Source of the DNA: VGSZ01 sp044349155
GTDB lineage: Bacteria; Myxococcota; UBA727; VGSZ01
NCBI GenBank assembly: GCA_044349155.1
Contig: JBIKRQ010000009.1
Coordinates: 1 to 43,325, forward strand
Direction: 5' to 3'
DNA length: 43,325 bases
Positions 7,729-16,670 of the stretch are shown one piece after another (the stretch's first letter is position 1; each line of letters starts with the position of its first letter). The translations under genes and the position numbers were made by a program. The notes below the pieces were generated by a model. That model searched no databases. It had not been told where the DNA came from and worked only from the letters and a program-made list of their open reading frames with translations.

Positions 7729-9492
7729 TTAAACGAGTGGCGGCAACGGCGTGCGGTTCTTGCGCTTGAACCACGCGAGGAAGCGCTTTTCGTATTCGGT
7801 GAGCAGGCTGCGCTCGATCAGCCGCACATCAAACGGCGAGAACGTGAGCGGCTTCACGCGCAGAAAACGCCGTGGCACGCCGACGGGCGGAACGATGGTG
7901 TCCTCGACGACGGTGCACAAATTCTCGGTGCGCACGCCGCCCCAGCCCGGCAGGTACACGCCCGGCTCGATCGAAAACACCTGGCCCGGCTCGACGGTGC
8001 CGCGACCACCGATGCGCACCGACGGCGGCGACTCGTGCACGTTGACGCCGACGCCGTGGCCGGTGCCGTGGCCGTAGTCGAGGCCGGCTCGCCAGAGGGG
8101 ATCGCGCACCAACGCATCGAGCTGCTCGCCGGTGAAGCCCACAGGCACACGCGCGCTCATGCCGGCGATCGCCGCCTTGAGCACCAACGTGTACAGCCGC
8201 TTCTGCTCCTTCGTGGCCTTCTGCTGCTGCGGCCCCGCGAGGAACGTGCGCGTGAGATCTGTGGCGTAGCCGCCCTCGTAGTAGGCCCCCGTGTCGAGGA
8301 GAAACAACTCGCCGCTCTTCACGATCCGTGTCGTCGACGGATTCGAGTAGTGGATGACCGCACCGTTTTCGCCGGCCGCCGCAATCACCTTGAAGCTCAA
8401 CGCGAACGCCCCGCTCTCGCGGAAGCGGCGCTCGGTTTCTGCAGCGATGTCGGCTTCGGTGAGCGGCTTGTTCTTCTTCAGCTGCTGCGCGACCCACTTC
8501 TGCACGCTCTCGATGACGACGTCGGCGCGGGCAAACGCCGCTTGCATGTGGGCGAGTTCGGCGGCGGTTTTCTTCGTGCGCATCAGCGCCCACGGGCTTG
8601 ACACCTCGACGAGCACGGCACCCGCATCGATCAACGACTGCGCCACCGCGTGCGGGGTGGTGGAGGGATCGACACCCACGCGCGCGCCAGCGGCGATGGA
8701 CTTCGCGAAGCCCGCCTCGTCGACGAAGGCGATCGCAGCTTCGGCCGCACGCTTGCCGACAAACGCGCTCTGGTCGGCTTGCAGCACCACGGCGCTTTCG
8801 GTGACGAGGCCGGAAGCGCGGAAGGTGGCCTGGTAGTCGAACTGGTCGCCGCGCAGGTTCACCAACCACGCGAGCTCGTCGAGGGCGCAGACCAAAAACG
8901 CGGTGAGCGAATGCTGCTGCAACACGCTGCGACCGGCGTCGATGCGCTCAGAAACGGTGTGGCCTGACAACGCGGGATCGATGGCCCACAGGGTGCCGCC
9001 GGGGGCAGGCGGGGGATCGCTGCTCGCGCGAACGACGTCGACAGGGCTGTTGGGCAACGCCTTCAACGTCCACCCCGCGGCGGTGGCCGAGGTGCCAGCA
9101 CTGCGCATGAGCGCGAGGCTGGTGCGCCGACTCTCGACGCCGACGACCTTGCCCGCTGCGATCGAGGCCAACAGCTCAAGCCAGGCCTGCTCGATCGACT
9201 GCCCCGTGATCGTGGTTTTCACGATCGCACCCGGCACCTCTTGCGAGGCCTGCAAGGTGTAGCGGCCATCGACGACAAGATGCAGCGCGTCGGCGGTGAC
9301 CACCGCATCGCCCATCGAGCCCGTGAAGCCCGTGAGCCAACGGCGCGTGGACTGGTCGTCGGGCACGTACTCGTTGAGATAGCCATCGGTAGCGCGCACG
9401 ACGAGCACGTCGACACCGGCATCGCGCATCGCGGCGCGGACGAGATCGAGACGGGCAGACACAGCAGACGGCAAGGCAGCAGAAGACGACAT
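7729..9492 (-). CDS. Xaa-Pro aminopeptidase (M24B, aminopeptidase P family)
   Basis: Releases N-terminal residues preceding proline. The 587-aa length fits the long three-domain APP form: two creatinase-like N-terminal domains (residues about 10-300) and a C-terminal pita-bread catalytic domain. The five metal ligands are visible: D400 in LLDTGAYYEGG, D412 in YATDLTRTF, H479 in GHGTGHGVG, E509 in FSIEPGVY and E523 in RTENLCT. The C-terminal tail with RFLAWFKRKN is also typical. No signal peptide, so cytoplasmic. ATG 9492 opens MSSSAALPSAVSARL, giving full N-terminal domain coverage. Divergent from the second GC-x3-C gene, with 122 bases between. Confidence 0.95.
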   Translation of the reverse strand: MSSSAALPSAVSARLDLVRAAMRDAGVDVLVVRATDGYLNEYVPDDQSTRRWLTGFTGSMGDAVVTADALHLVVDGRYTLQASQEVPGAIVKTTITGQSIEQAWLELLASIAAGKVVGVESRRTSLALMRSAGTSATAAGWTLKALPNSPVDVVRASSDPPPAPGGTLWAIDPALSGHTVSERIDAGRSVLQQHSLTAFLVCALDELAWLVNLRGDQFDYQATFRASGLVTESAVVLQADQSAFVGKRAAEAAIAFVDEAGFAKSIAAGARVGVDPSTTPHAVAQSLIDAGAVLVEVSSPWALMRTKKTAAELAHMQAAFARADVVIESVQKWVAQQLKKNKPLTEADIAAETERRFRESGAFALSFKVIAAAGENGAVIHYSNPSTTRIVKSGELFLLDTGAYYEGGYATDLTRTFLAGPQQQKATKEQKRLYTLVLKAAIAGMSARVPVGFTGEQLDALVRDPLWRAGLDYGHGTGHGVGVNVHESPPSVRIGGRGTVEPGQVFSIEPGVYLPGWGGVRTENLCTVVEDTIVPPVGVPRRFLRVKPLTFSPFDVRLIERSLLTEYEKRFLAWFKRKNRTPLPPLV

Positions 9493-9614
9493 GGGCAGCT
9501 GCTTAGCAGCTCACGCCGGTGTGTTCCTGCACGTCGGTGGGCAGGCTGTGATCGGGGTCGAGACAACGCCCCGCGCGGTCAGGTGGCCGTGGCCGCAGCT
9601 GGTAGCGTGCCCGC

Positions 9615-10529
9615 ATGCGAACTCTTGCTGTGCTGGCCCTGCTGGCGTGTGCTGCTCCGGCGTTGGCCGCGCCGCCTGCGCCCTCGCCGTCGACGACGCC
9701 ACCACCATCATCACCATCACCAGCACTGCAGCCCGCGTTGCGGATCGCGGTGTACAAAACCGAGGTGGGCGGTGTGGCACCGCAGGTGGCGCGCATCGCT
9801 GAGCAGGCGTTGCTTGCCGAGGTGCGCAAGCTGCAGCGCGCCAGCGTGCTGTCGTACGACGAAGTGCAGACCATGCTCGACCACGAAGCGCAGCAGCAGC
9901 TGTTGGGCTGCAGCGAGAGCTCCTGTTTGGCCGAGATCGCTGAAGCGCTGGGTGCAGACGTGCTGATCACCGGCAGTCTGATCGCCGTCGACAAGCAGGT
10001 GCAGGTGGCGTGGAAACGCATCGAGCCGGCGTCTGCGTCTGTCACCCACACCTACACACAAAGTGTGCTGCTCACGACGGCCGATGGCGTGGTGACCGGC
10101 GCGTCTGCGGGGGCCGAAGAAATCCTCAGCCTGATTGGTCCTGCCGTGGAACAGCTGTTTCCCGACCTGCCACTGCGCGCCAACGCGAAGCGCGGGGTCG
10201 ACCCGGCGATCGCGCGTCGCCTCAATCCACCACCGCTCGATCCGTGGGTGATGCAGACGACAGCCGTGGTGTCGGCGGTGGCGCTCGTCGCCACGGGCAG
10301 TGCTGGGGTGTTGTGGGCCGTGAGCAGCGCCAACCTCCAGGCGACCTACGACGCGGCCAAGTCCACGCGCGTGTCGGCAGATCAAGTCATCGCGCAACAG
10401 CAGCAGACCAGCATCAGCAACACCGCGTTTTGGGTCGGCGTCGGCGTCACCGTCGTCACCGCGGCCGCCACGGGCGTGCTCGTTCCCTTCACCGATCTCG
10501 CCGGCACGCGCGAGCAGGAGCAGCCATGA
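9615..10529 (+). CDS. secreted two-TM protein with GC-x3-C motif (CsgG/TolB-N-like), copy 2
   Basis: A 304-aa paralogue of the proteins at 4803 and 32142. It has a signal peptide (MRTLAVLALLACAAPALA), a Pro/Ser linker, and an alpha/beta domain opening LRIAVYKTEVGGVAPQVARI with a TolB-N/FlgO look. This is followed by the conserved block MLDHEAQQQLLGCSESSC and AEIAEALGADVLITGSLI. Two C-terminal TM segments follow (about residues 212-235 and 272-292), with a Gln-rich loop between. It ends in ATGA overlapping the start of the Kelch-like lipoprotein, so synthesis is coupled to it. Function unknown; the context suggests a partner for a surface lipoprotein. Confidence 0.8.
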   Translation: MRTLAVLALLACAAPALAAPPAPSPSTTPPPSSPSPALQPALRIAVYKTEVGGVAPQVARIAEQALLAEVRKLQRASVLSYDEVQTMLDHEAQQQLLGCSESSCLAEIAEALGADVLITGSLIAVDKQVQVAWKRIEPASASVTHTYTQSVLLTTADGVVTGASAGAEEILSLIGPAVEQLFPDLPLRANAKRGVDPAIARRLNPPPLDPWVMQTTAVVSAVALVATGSAGVLWAVSSANLQATYDAAKSTRVSADQVIAQQQQTSISNTAFWVGVGVTVVTAAATGVLVPFTDLAGTREQEQP

Positions 10530-13500
10530 ACGCCCACCGTTTCGTCTTCGTGGCGCTCTTCGGTCTTGGCGCCTGCACCGACATCACTGTGCCCACGGGG
10601 GCCTTCATCAGCTGCAACGACGAGGGCGGCTGCCCCGCGGGGCTCGTGTGCGATGAGGCTTCAGACCTGTGCGTGCGCGAACAACCCGATCCGCTCACGC
10701 CCGTGGCCACGGTGTCGCGCGCGTTGGTGGGACAGCCCGACATCGACGGCGCTCTCGGTGTGGACGTGGACATCACGTTTGCGTCGGCACCGCCCGAGCT
10801 GCCGCGCGTCGTGGTGGAACGTCGTGGAACCGTGGTGGGCAGCGTTGACAGCAGCGGCAGTGCAACGGCGTACACCGCGACGCTTCTGCCAACAGCGGAC
10901 TGGCACGACGGCAGCGATGGTGTGGTCGACGTGGTGGTGGAAGCCATCAACGGCGTGGGTGTGTTGGAGCGCGCCTACGTGGCGCAGATCGTCGTCGACA
11001 TCACGGCACCGGTGGTGGGTGCTGTCGCCGTGAACCGCAGCGTCGATCCGCAGCGCACGCCATTTGCGTTTGAGATCGCCGACGAAGCAGCGATCTCGCC
11101 GACCGCCACCGTCGAGATCTCGGTGGTGCCCACCGAAGCGTTGCGCCTCGAGGGCGACGACGCGCCCACACTCACCCTTGTCGACGTCGACGGCATCGCC
11201 CTTGTGCGCGACGAACGCAGCGAGAGCCCGTTGGTGTTCGCGATGGCGTGGCCCGAGCCGGTGCCCGCGATCGACGCGGCGGTGTCGGTGCGCGCGCGGC
11301 TTGTTGACCTGGCCGGCAACGTCGCCGAGCTCGACGTGCTCGTCGACGACGCTGCGCTGCACATCGACACGATCCCACCCGACGTGGCGGCCGTGGATGC
11401 AGCAGGTGCGGTCGTGTTTGAGCGCGCGCCGTGGGGCCGCAGCGAGCGCGCGGGCTTCGATGTGTTCACCGTGCAGGGCAGCGCCGCGGTCGAGCCGCTT
11501 GCCCATGTGTTGGTGGCACGCGACGTCGAGGGACGCCGCGAAGTGGGCCGCACCCAAGCCGACGACGCGGGCGACTTTGGTGGCATCGCACGCGACTTCC
11601 TGCTCGACACGGCCGATGTGGTCGACGTGTACGTCCTCGTCGGTGATGCAGCGGGCAACGTGAGCACGCCGGTGCGCGTGCGCGATCAGGTGTTCTTTGC
11701 GGCGATGAACGGCGAAGAAGCCGGCGACGAAGTGCTGAATCCCCATGCGTTTGAATCGCTGGCCATCGCCACCGACGTGCTGCACGCGGGCGATGTTGTG
11801 GCGCTGGACGGTGAGCAGGTGGCGGCGGTCGACGACGACGACGTGGTGAGTGCCGGTGCGGGTTCGTTTGAGTTGCTGGCGACCGCGTTTGGCAACGACC
11901 AGCTCACGTCGCTGACCGGTGCGTTGGTGCGTTCGGCCATTGGCTTCGATCCAGCGCGGGGCGTGACGTTGATCCTCGGCGGGAGTGCGACACGTCGCAG
12001 TGAGAGTCAGCAAAGCAGCGGTATCACCGATCGCGACGTCTGCACCGGTGCCGTCGACGACGTGTTCGTACTCGGTCGTGATGGTCGTCTGCTTCGTCGC
12101 AACAGTGCCGTGCGACCACCGGCGATGGTCGGGGCGGCGATCGCGTACTCGCCGGTCCTCGACGGACTCGTCATTTTTGGCAAGGGCACCAACGGCCCGC
12201 AGACCTGGTTGTTTCGCGACGACGTGTTCTCGCCGTTGTGCCGCGAAAGTGCGTGTGGGCTCGCGGCCGGAGTGCCCGTCGACCACGGTCTCGCGTGGGA
12301 CGCGCGCTCAGCGCGGCTCATCGCCCACGGTGGTGAACTCGATGGGCGCACGTTCGCGTTTGATGGCGCAACGTGGACGCAGGTGTGCGGCGCGGGCGTT
12401 GCTGGCTGCGAGGCACCGGGCGGGAGCGGCTCGCTCGTCGTCGACAACGACGATCGCCCGCTGTGGTGGAACGGCAGCAGCGTGCATGCCTGGACCGGCA
12501 CATCGTGGCAGCAGCTGTGCACCGACGATGTGTGCGCGGCGTCGGTACCTCCGACGTTGACCGACAGCGCGGCGGCCTGGGATCGACGTCGTGGCAGGTT
12601 GGTCGTGTTGGGCGGGACGCGCGCGCAGCCCGATGGCTTCGACAATTGCACGGTGCTGACCCAGCGCAACAATGGGCAGTCCGTGTCGGTGCCGCCGAGT
12701 GCTGACACCTGGGAGTTCGACGGCACGACGTGGAGGCAGGCAACGCCGTTGACCTCGCCACCACCACGCGCACTGCACCGCATGACGTACGACGCGTTGC
12801 GCGGCCGCGTGCTCGCTGTTGGTGGCGACGACTGTGCTTGTTTTGCCAACGCCTCAGGGAACGGACTGCTCGCAGGGTTCTCCGACGACCTGTGGGCATT
12901 TGACGGCACGACGTGGCAACGCGTGGACCGCCCTGCAGCACCAGCGGGGTTCACGGCCGAGAGCACGTTTGCGGCGCGCGATCATCGCCTCACGGCGTGG
13001 CCCGATCAGGGTGGTGCGCTCATGTACGGCGACAACGGCGGCACGTCGCTGCACCTCATCAAAGACGGCGCCTTCTACCGTGCCGGCGATGCAGGCGGCG
13101 TGCTCGGCGGCTACGTGCCAGGCCTCGCTACCGACGACGAGGGCACGGTGTTTGGTTGGGGCGGCGGGTTGGTGTCGACCAGCAGTGGCCGACCGACGAG
13201 CGCGTCGGCGGTGCATCGCCTTGCCGACGTCACCTTCGTGCCCGCATGCGTTGATTTGCCCGAAGGGGCGGGCTGCGTGTTTGGTGGTCCACCCGACGGC
13301 GTGTTCGGGCACGCGTTCACCTTTGATGGCGTGCGCCTTGTTGGGTTTGGCGGAGCGTTCACGGCCGTTGAAGGGGGTCTCAGCTTCACGCTGAGCGACA
13401 CGTTCGCCTCGCAGGCGACGCACGTGTTCGATTCGGCACAAGGCGTGAGCGACCCCGTCAGCGGTGAGCGTCCGCCGGCGCGTTTGGCTGGTGTGATGGT

Positions 13501-14305
13501 TCGCGACAACGTCGACGGCACGTCGCTGCTGTACGGTGGTGCGCCCTTCGACCCGACCGCGTGGCGCTTCGATGGCCAAGCCTGGAGTGCTGTCTCCACG
13601 ACGACAACGCCACCCGCCCGCTGGGGACATGTCTTTGCGCGCGAGGCCCAGCGTGGTGCAGCCGTGATGACGCTTGGCACGCCGGACGTGGCCAACCAGG
13701 ACTCGCGTTTGGGGGCCCTCGACTTCGAGATCTCTGCAGCGTTCGACGATGTGTACGAATTTGCCGACGACGACTGGCATCTCGCCCGCATCGCCGACCC
13801 CGAGGGCGATGGTCGTCCGCGCGCGCGCTACGGTGTGGCGAGCGGTACCGATGCCGACGGCACGGTCCTCATCCACGGCGGTACGTTGTCGCCGGCGCGG
13901 GTGTTCGGCGGGCCCGACGGGAACACGCCACGCACCAACGAGTTGTGGCGCTTCAACGGCGGTGCGCAGGCGCGGCCGGCCCAACAGATGCGTGTGCGCG
14001 TGCGGGCTTCGCGGTTTGACGACGTCGACGGTGCCACCGTGCGCTGGGTGTTTGCTGATGTACCGCCTGAGGCGGCGACGTTGTCGGTGTGGCGCGTCGA
14101 TCACTTCGAAGCCTTGTCGACGAACAGCTGCGGCGATCGCTGCGTGTCGGCGGAGCTCGACGCCACGCTGGTGCGCGCGGCGCGCTTTGGTCGCAACGAC
14201 GAGGTGATCGTGCAGCTGCGCGGACCGGCCAACGGTGCAGCGCCGGCATACGCCGAGATCAACACCGACTTCGTCGACGTGGCACTGCGTCGTCGTCGGC
14301 CCTGA
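10526..14305 (+). CDS. large Kelch-repeat-like surface lipoprotein
   Basis: A 1259-aa predicted lipoprotein: signal with lipobox LGAC (Cys17), then a short Cys-rich segment (CNDEGGCPAGLVCD) of the kind common in myxobacterial surface lipoproteins, then Ig-like/cadherin-like blocks (for example VVDVVVEAINGVGVLERAYV and a later repeat around AAGNVSTPVRV). From about residue 450 come repeated Kelch-like units such as DDLWAFDGTTWQRV, TWEFDGTTWRQA and NELWRFNGG, with GGxx turns. These point to a galactose-oxidase/Kelch propeller, although the catalytic residues of galactose oxidase are not evident. ATG 10526 is chosen over the longer frame to 10010 because it has CAGGAG upstream, starts a signal peptide, and overlaps the upstream stop as ATGA. 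No EG stalk here, unlike the other coupled lipoproteins. Confidence 0.82.
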   Translation: MNAHRFVFVALFGLGACTDITVPTGAFISCNDEGGCPAGLVCDEASDLCVREQPDPLTPVATVSRALVGQPDIDGALGVDVDITFASAPPELPRVVVERRGTVVGSVDSSGSATAYTATLLPTADWHDGSDGVVDVVVEAINGVGVLERAYVAQIVVDITAPVVGAVAVNRSVDPQRTPFAFEIADEAAISPTATVEISVVPTEALRLEGDDAPTLTLVDVDGIALVRDERSESPLVFAMAWPEPVPAIDAAVSVRARLVDLAGNVAELDVLVDDAALHIDTIPPDVAAVDAAGAVVFERAPWGRSERAGFDVFTVQGSAAVEPLAHVLVARDVEGRREVGRTQADDAGDFGGIARDFLLDTADVVDVYVLVGDAAGNVSTPVRVRDQVFFAAMNGEEAGDEVLNPHAFESLAIATDVLHAGDVVALDGEQVAAVDDDDVVSAGAGSFELLATAFGNDQLTSLTGALVRSAIGFDPARGVTLILGGSATRRSESQQSSGITDRDVCTGAVDDVFVLGRDGRLLRRNSAVRPPAMVGAAIAYSPVLDGLVIFGKGTNGPQTWLFRDDVFSPLCRESACGLAAGVPVDHGLAWDARSARLIAHGGELDGRTFAFDGATWTQVCGAGVAGCEAPGGSGSLVVDNDDRPLWWNGSSVHAWTGTSWQQLCTDDVCAASVPPTLTDSAAAWDRRRGRLVVLGGTRAQPDGFDNCTVLTQRNNGQSVSVPPSADTWEFDGTTWRQATPLTSPPPRALHRMTYDALRGRVLAVGGDDCACFANASGNGLLAGFSDDLWAFDGTTWQRVDRPAAPAGFTAESTFAARDHRLTAWPDQGGALMYGDNGGTSLHLIKDGAFYRAGDAGGVLGGYVPGLATDDEGTVFGWGGGLVSTSSGRPTSASAVHRLADVTFVPACVDLPEGAGCVFGGPPDGVFGHAFTFDGVRLVGFGGAFTAVEGGLSFTLSDTFASQATHVFDSAQGVSDPVSGERPPARLAGVMVRDNVDGTSLLYGGAPFDPTAWRFDGQAWSAVSTTTTPPARWGHVFAREAQRGAAVMTLGTPDVANQDSRLGALDFEISAAFDDVYEFADDDWHLARIADPEGDGRPRARYGVASGTDADGTVLIHGGTLSPARVFGGPDGNTPRTNELWRFNGGAQARPAQQMRVRVRASRFDDVDGATVRWVFADVPPEAATLSVWRVDHFEALSTNSCGDRCVSAELDATLVRAARFGRNDEVIVQLRGPANGAAPAYAEINTDFVDVALRRRRP

Positions 14306-14327
14306 GGGCCTGTGCTACGGGGTCGCC

Positions 14328-14873
14328 ATGGCACAAACGGCGACCCCGGTTCGGTTCAAGGTTCAGCTCTCGCACGTCGACCGCGGCGTGTACGAAGCCC
14401 TCGACGTCAAAATGGCGCAGCACCCGTCGGAGACGCGGCGGTTTCTGCTGTGTCGTCTGTGCGCGTTTGTGCTGCTGTACGAAGAGGGCCTGGCCTTCAG
14501 CAAAGGCGGGTTGTCGTCGCCCGACGAGCCCGCGTTGTCGTCGCACACGCTCGATGGCCGGCTCACGCTGCAGGTCGAGATCGGCACGCCATCGGCAGAG
14601 CGGTTGCACAAGGCGAGCAAAGCCGCACCGCGCGTCGTCGTCGTCACGCACCAACCGCTGCAGCAGCTGAAAGACGCGTTGGCCGGGCAGAAGGTCCACA
14701 AGCTCGAGACCATCGATGTGATCGCCCTCGACAGCGCGTTTCTCGACGAGGTCGACAGCCACCTGGGCGAACGCGGCGGCGAACTCGAGGTCACGGTGAG
14801 CGATGGCTTGTTGTACGTGGCTGTGGGTGGCGAGACGATGACGACGTCGGTTGCGCCAATCCGCCTTGCTTGA
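14328..14873 (+). CDS. yaeQ: YaeQ family protein
   Basis: A 181-aa protein, the same length as E. coli YaeQ, with the family hallmarks MAQHPSETRRFLLCRLCAF, LYEEGLAFSKGGLSSPDEPA and LQVEIGTPSAERLHKASKAA. YaeQ has a PD-(D/E)XK nuclease-like fold; its biological role is not established. The Glu in LQVEIG and Lys in LHKASK fit the positions of that core. ATG 14328 is chosen because the upstream extension has no similarity. It follows the Kelch lipoprotein by 22 bases and may be cotranscribed by proximity only. A perfect 17-bp hairpin begins three bases after the stop. Confidence 0.92.
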   Translation: MAQTATPVRFKVQLSHVDRGVYEALDVKMAQHPSETRRFLLCRLCAFVLLYEEGLAFSKGGLSSPDEPALSSHTLDGRLTLQVEIGTPSAERLHKASKAAPRVVVVTHQPLQQLKDALAGQKVHKLETIDVIALDSAFLDEVDSHLGERGGELEVTVSDGLLYVAVGGETMTTSVAPIRLA

Positions 14874-14875
14874 TT

Positions 14876-14912
14876 CCGACATCTCCATGATCTTCGATCA
14901 TGGAGATGTCGG
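14876..14912. other. perfect 17-bp inverted repeat with 3-nt loop
   Basis: CCGACATCTCCATGATC, loop TTC, then its exact complement. It starts 3 bases after the yaeQ stop. No T-tract follows, so it may be a transcript-end stabiliser, an atypical terminator, or a remnant of a small mobile repeat. Confidence 0.8.
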
Positions 14913-14926
14913 GATGTACTTCTTCG

Positions 14927-14943
14927 GGGGCTGATGCAGCCCC
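14927..14943. other. short GC-rich hairpin upstream of the mini zinc-ribbon gene
   Basis: GGGGCTG, loop ATG, CAGCCCC: a 7-bp perfect stem. It sits between the 17-bp hairpin and the start of the 57-aa gene and would fall in its leader. Confidence 0.6.
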
Positions 14944-14973
14944 GATGTGTTCGCTTGGGCTCTGGAGGCTGCG

Positions 14974-15147
14974 ATGAAGTGCAAGGGATGTGGTGAAGAC
15001 GTCGACGAACTCACCGCGGTGAAGGTGAACGGCAAGGCGAAGAAGCTGTGCGAAGACTGCAAGGCCCGCGTCGAGGAGAACGGCGAGATCGCGGCCTCCG
15101 CGGAGTCCACAATGCAGGGGATGATGGAATACAAGGGCCGCCGCTGA
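14974..15147 (+). CDS. 57-aa zinc-ribbon-like protein
   Basis: The start is fixed by GGAGG at 14964-14968, five bases before ATG 14974. The protein opens MKCKGCGEDVDELTAVKVNG and has CKGC plus CEDC, two CxxC knuckles 22 residues apart that suit a zinc ribbon. The rest is acidic with a basic tail (GMMEYKGRR). Similar tiny zinc-ribbon proteins exist in myxobacteria, but the function is unknown; it may bind nucleic acid or a protein partner. A strong terminator lies about 100 bases downstream. Confidence 0.8.
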   Translation: MKCKGCGEDVDELTAVKVNGKAKKLCEDCKARVEENGEIAASAESTMQGMMEYKGRR

Positions 15148-15245
15148 CGCCGTGAGATCGCGGTGAGATCGCCGGCCCTCGCGGGTGCGCTACCACCTCA
15201 CGGTGGAGGTGCTTCATGATCGTTCGCCGCTGAACCACCGTCGTC

Positions 15246-15268
15246 GCGGGCCGTAGGGCCCGCTTTTT
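15246..15268 (+). terminator. Rho-independent terminator
   Basis: GCGGGCC, loop GTAG, GGCCCGC followed by TTTTT. It ends the small zinc-ribbon transcript about 25 bases before the methyltransferase start. Confidence 0.85.
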
Positions 15269-15291
15269 CTTCTTCGTTCGCAGGAACCGCG

Positions 15292-16059
15292 ATGTCGTCA
15301 CATCCGCCTGGCACTGTCGACGCGGCGTATCTCGCAGCGGCAGCCACGCAGACCACCGATGCGAATGCCGCTGCTGTTTCTGTGCTGCAGCTGCAGCCTG
15401 GTGCGCGCGTGCTCGACGTCGGCTGCGGTGCCGGTGATGGCTTCGCGCTGTTGCACGCCGCAGGGGCCGCCGTGGTCGGTGTCGATCGCGACGCGACGTT
15501 GGTTCGCCGTGCCGCCGAGCGCGTCGTCGACGAGCGGGGGCTTTGTGTCGTGGGCGATGCGTGCGCGCTGCCGTTTGCCGATGCCAGCTTCGATGCGGTG
15601 ACGTGCCGATATGTGCTGCAGCACATCGAGCACCCCGAGCAGGTGGTCGCTGAGATGCGACGTGTGTTGAAGCCGGGCGGCAGGATCAGCGTGCTGGATG
15701 CCGATTGGGCGTCGGTGTCGATTGCCGGTGGCGACGTCGATCTCGAGCGTCGGCTCATGCGCCTGAACACCACCACGTTGTTGCGCAACGGCACGGCGGG
15801 GCGCCAACAGCTGGGCCTGTTGCGTGAGGGCGGCTTCGTCGACGTCTCTCGACAAAGCTTTGCCGAACTCGACGAAGACCTGGCCCTCGTTCGCGAGATG
15901 GTGGTGCTCGACGAGATCGAAGCAGAAGCCATCGCCCGTGGCGTGGCCACCGTCGACGAGATCGAACGCTGGCGCAGCGACCTCGAAGCGTCGGCTCGTC
16001 GCGGCAGCTTCCTCGCGCTGAGCACCGCGGTGTTGGCGTGGGGACAACGCGCGCGTTGA
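15292..16059 (+). CDS. class I SAM-dependent methyltransferase (UbiE-like)
   Basis: A 255-aa methyltransferase. Motif I is VLDVGCGAGDG (residues 37-47), followed by the acidic end of strand beta2 in VVGVDRDA, CVVGDACALPF (motif II region), and DAVTCRYVLQHIEHPEQVVAEM plus VLKPGGRISVLDADW (motifs post-I to III) of the ubiquinone/menaquinone-type subgroup. The start ATG 15292 has CAGGAA upstream. The substrate is unknown. It is convergent with the TetR genes, with only 5 bases between the ends, so it is not part of their operon. Confidence 0.9.
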   Translation: MSSHPPGTVDAAYLAAAATQTTDANAAAVSVLQLQPGARVLDVGCGAGDGFALLHAAGAAVVGVDRDATLVRRAAERVVDERGLCVVGDACALPFADASFDAVTCRYVLQHIEHPEQVVAEMRRVLKPGGRISVLDADWASVSIAGGDVDLERRLMRLNTTTLLRNGTAGRQQLGLLREGGFVDVSRQSFAELDEDLALVREMVVLDEIEAEAIARGVATVDEIERWRSDLEASARRGSFLALSTAVLAWGQRAR

Positions 16060-16064
16060 GCACG

Positions 16065-16670
16065 TCAGGGACGCAGCAGCCGCTGCAGCGTCTCGAGGAT
16101 GATCGTCGACAGCGCCGTTGTTGTCGTCGTCGTCGTCGTCGTCGTCGCTGACAACGTCGACAGAGCGGCTCGATCCAGCGCGCGCAGCACAGCGGCGGTC
16201 AGACCCACCAACAGCGCGTCATCGAGGTCGACGCGGACGCAGCCCACGCGTTGGCCATGACGCAGCAGCAGCAGGATGGGCGCTGCGAGCGGGCTGGTGT
16301 CGACGTTGATGTCGCTGCGTTCGGCATCAGCGAGCAGCCGCGCTGTGTCGGGGTGAGCAGACAGATACGCAAACGAGGCATCGAGCCAGCACACCACGCC
16401 AGGCCAAAACGAGTCGGCGGTGCTGTTGTCGCTGGCCGGCAACGGCAGTGCCTGCGCGAGGCGCGCCACGGCGCGATCGACGACGAGGGCGTACACGTCG
16501 GCCTTGCCATCAAAGGCGTGGTAGGCGCTGCCTTTGGTCATGCCCAGTTGGGTCAGCAGCTCGTTGTAGCTGGTGCGTTCGTAGCCGTGTTCGGCGAACG
16601 CTGTCGTCGCCACGTCGAGAATGTGCTCGCGCTGCTCGGCGGTGAGGCGGTGAAAGCGCGGGCGGGGCAT
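16065..16670 (-). CDS. TetR-family transcriptional regulator (1)
   Basis: A 201-aa repressor-type regulator. The N-terminal HTH is clear: EHILDVATTAFAEHGYERTS then LLTQLGMTKGSAYHAFDGK, with KGSAYHAF as the typical recognition-helix end. The C-terminal part is a helical ligand-binding domain. Near the C-terminus a run of threonines comes from a GTC trinucleotide repeat. Its start codon directly abuts the stop of the second TetR gene (0-base gap), so the two form one operon read from 17276 towards 16065. It is a candidate for binding the TTAGACC/GGTCTAA palindrome before the Rieske gene (inference). Confidence 0.92.
   Translation of the reverse strand: MPRPRFHRLTAEQREHILDVATTAFAEHGYERTSYNELLTQLGMTKGSAYHAFDGKADVYALVVDRAVARLAQALPLPASDNSTADSFWPGVVCWLDASFAYLSAHPDTARLLADAERSDINVDTSPLAAPILLLLRHGQRVGCVRVDLDDALLVGLTAAVLRALDRAALSTLSATTTTTTTTTTALSTIILETLQRLLRP
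16118..16149. repeat. trinucleotide (GTC)n tract inside TetR-1
   Basis: About nine GTC/GTT units, read on the minus strand as a poly-Thr run near the C-terminus of the regulator. Being a 3-base unit, length changes keep the frame. Confidence 0.8.

Noticed and set aside
10010..10525. Upstream extension of the Kelch lipoprotein frame
   Set aside because: It runs through the coding sequence of the GC-x3-C gene in another frame; the ATG at 10526 has a Shine-Dalgarno and signal peptide.
10661..12286. 541-aa minus-strand open frame opposite the Kelch lipoprotein
   Set aside because: His/Arg-rich antisense shadow; the forward frame has signal peptide, lipobox and repeats.
16118..16149. GTC repeat as a separate repeat element
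   Set aside because: It is in frame within TetR-1 (poly-Thr), a simple coding microsatellite.
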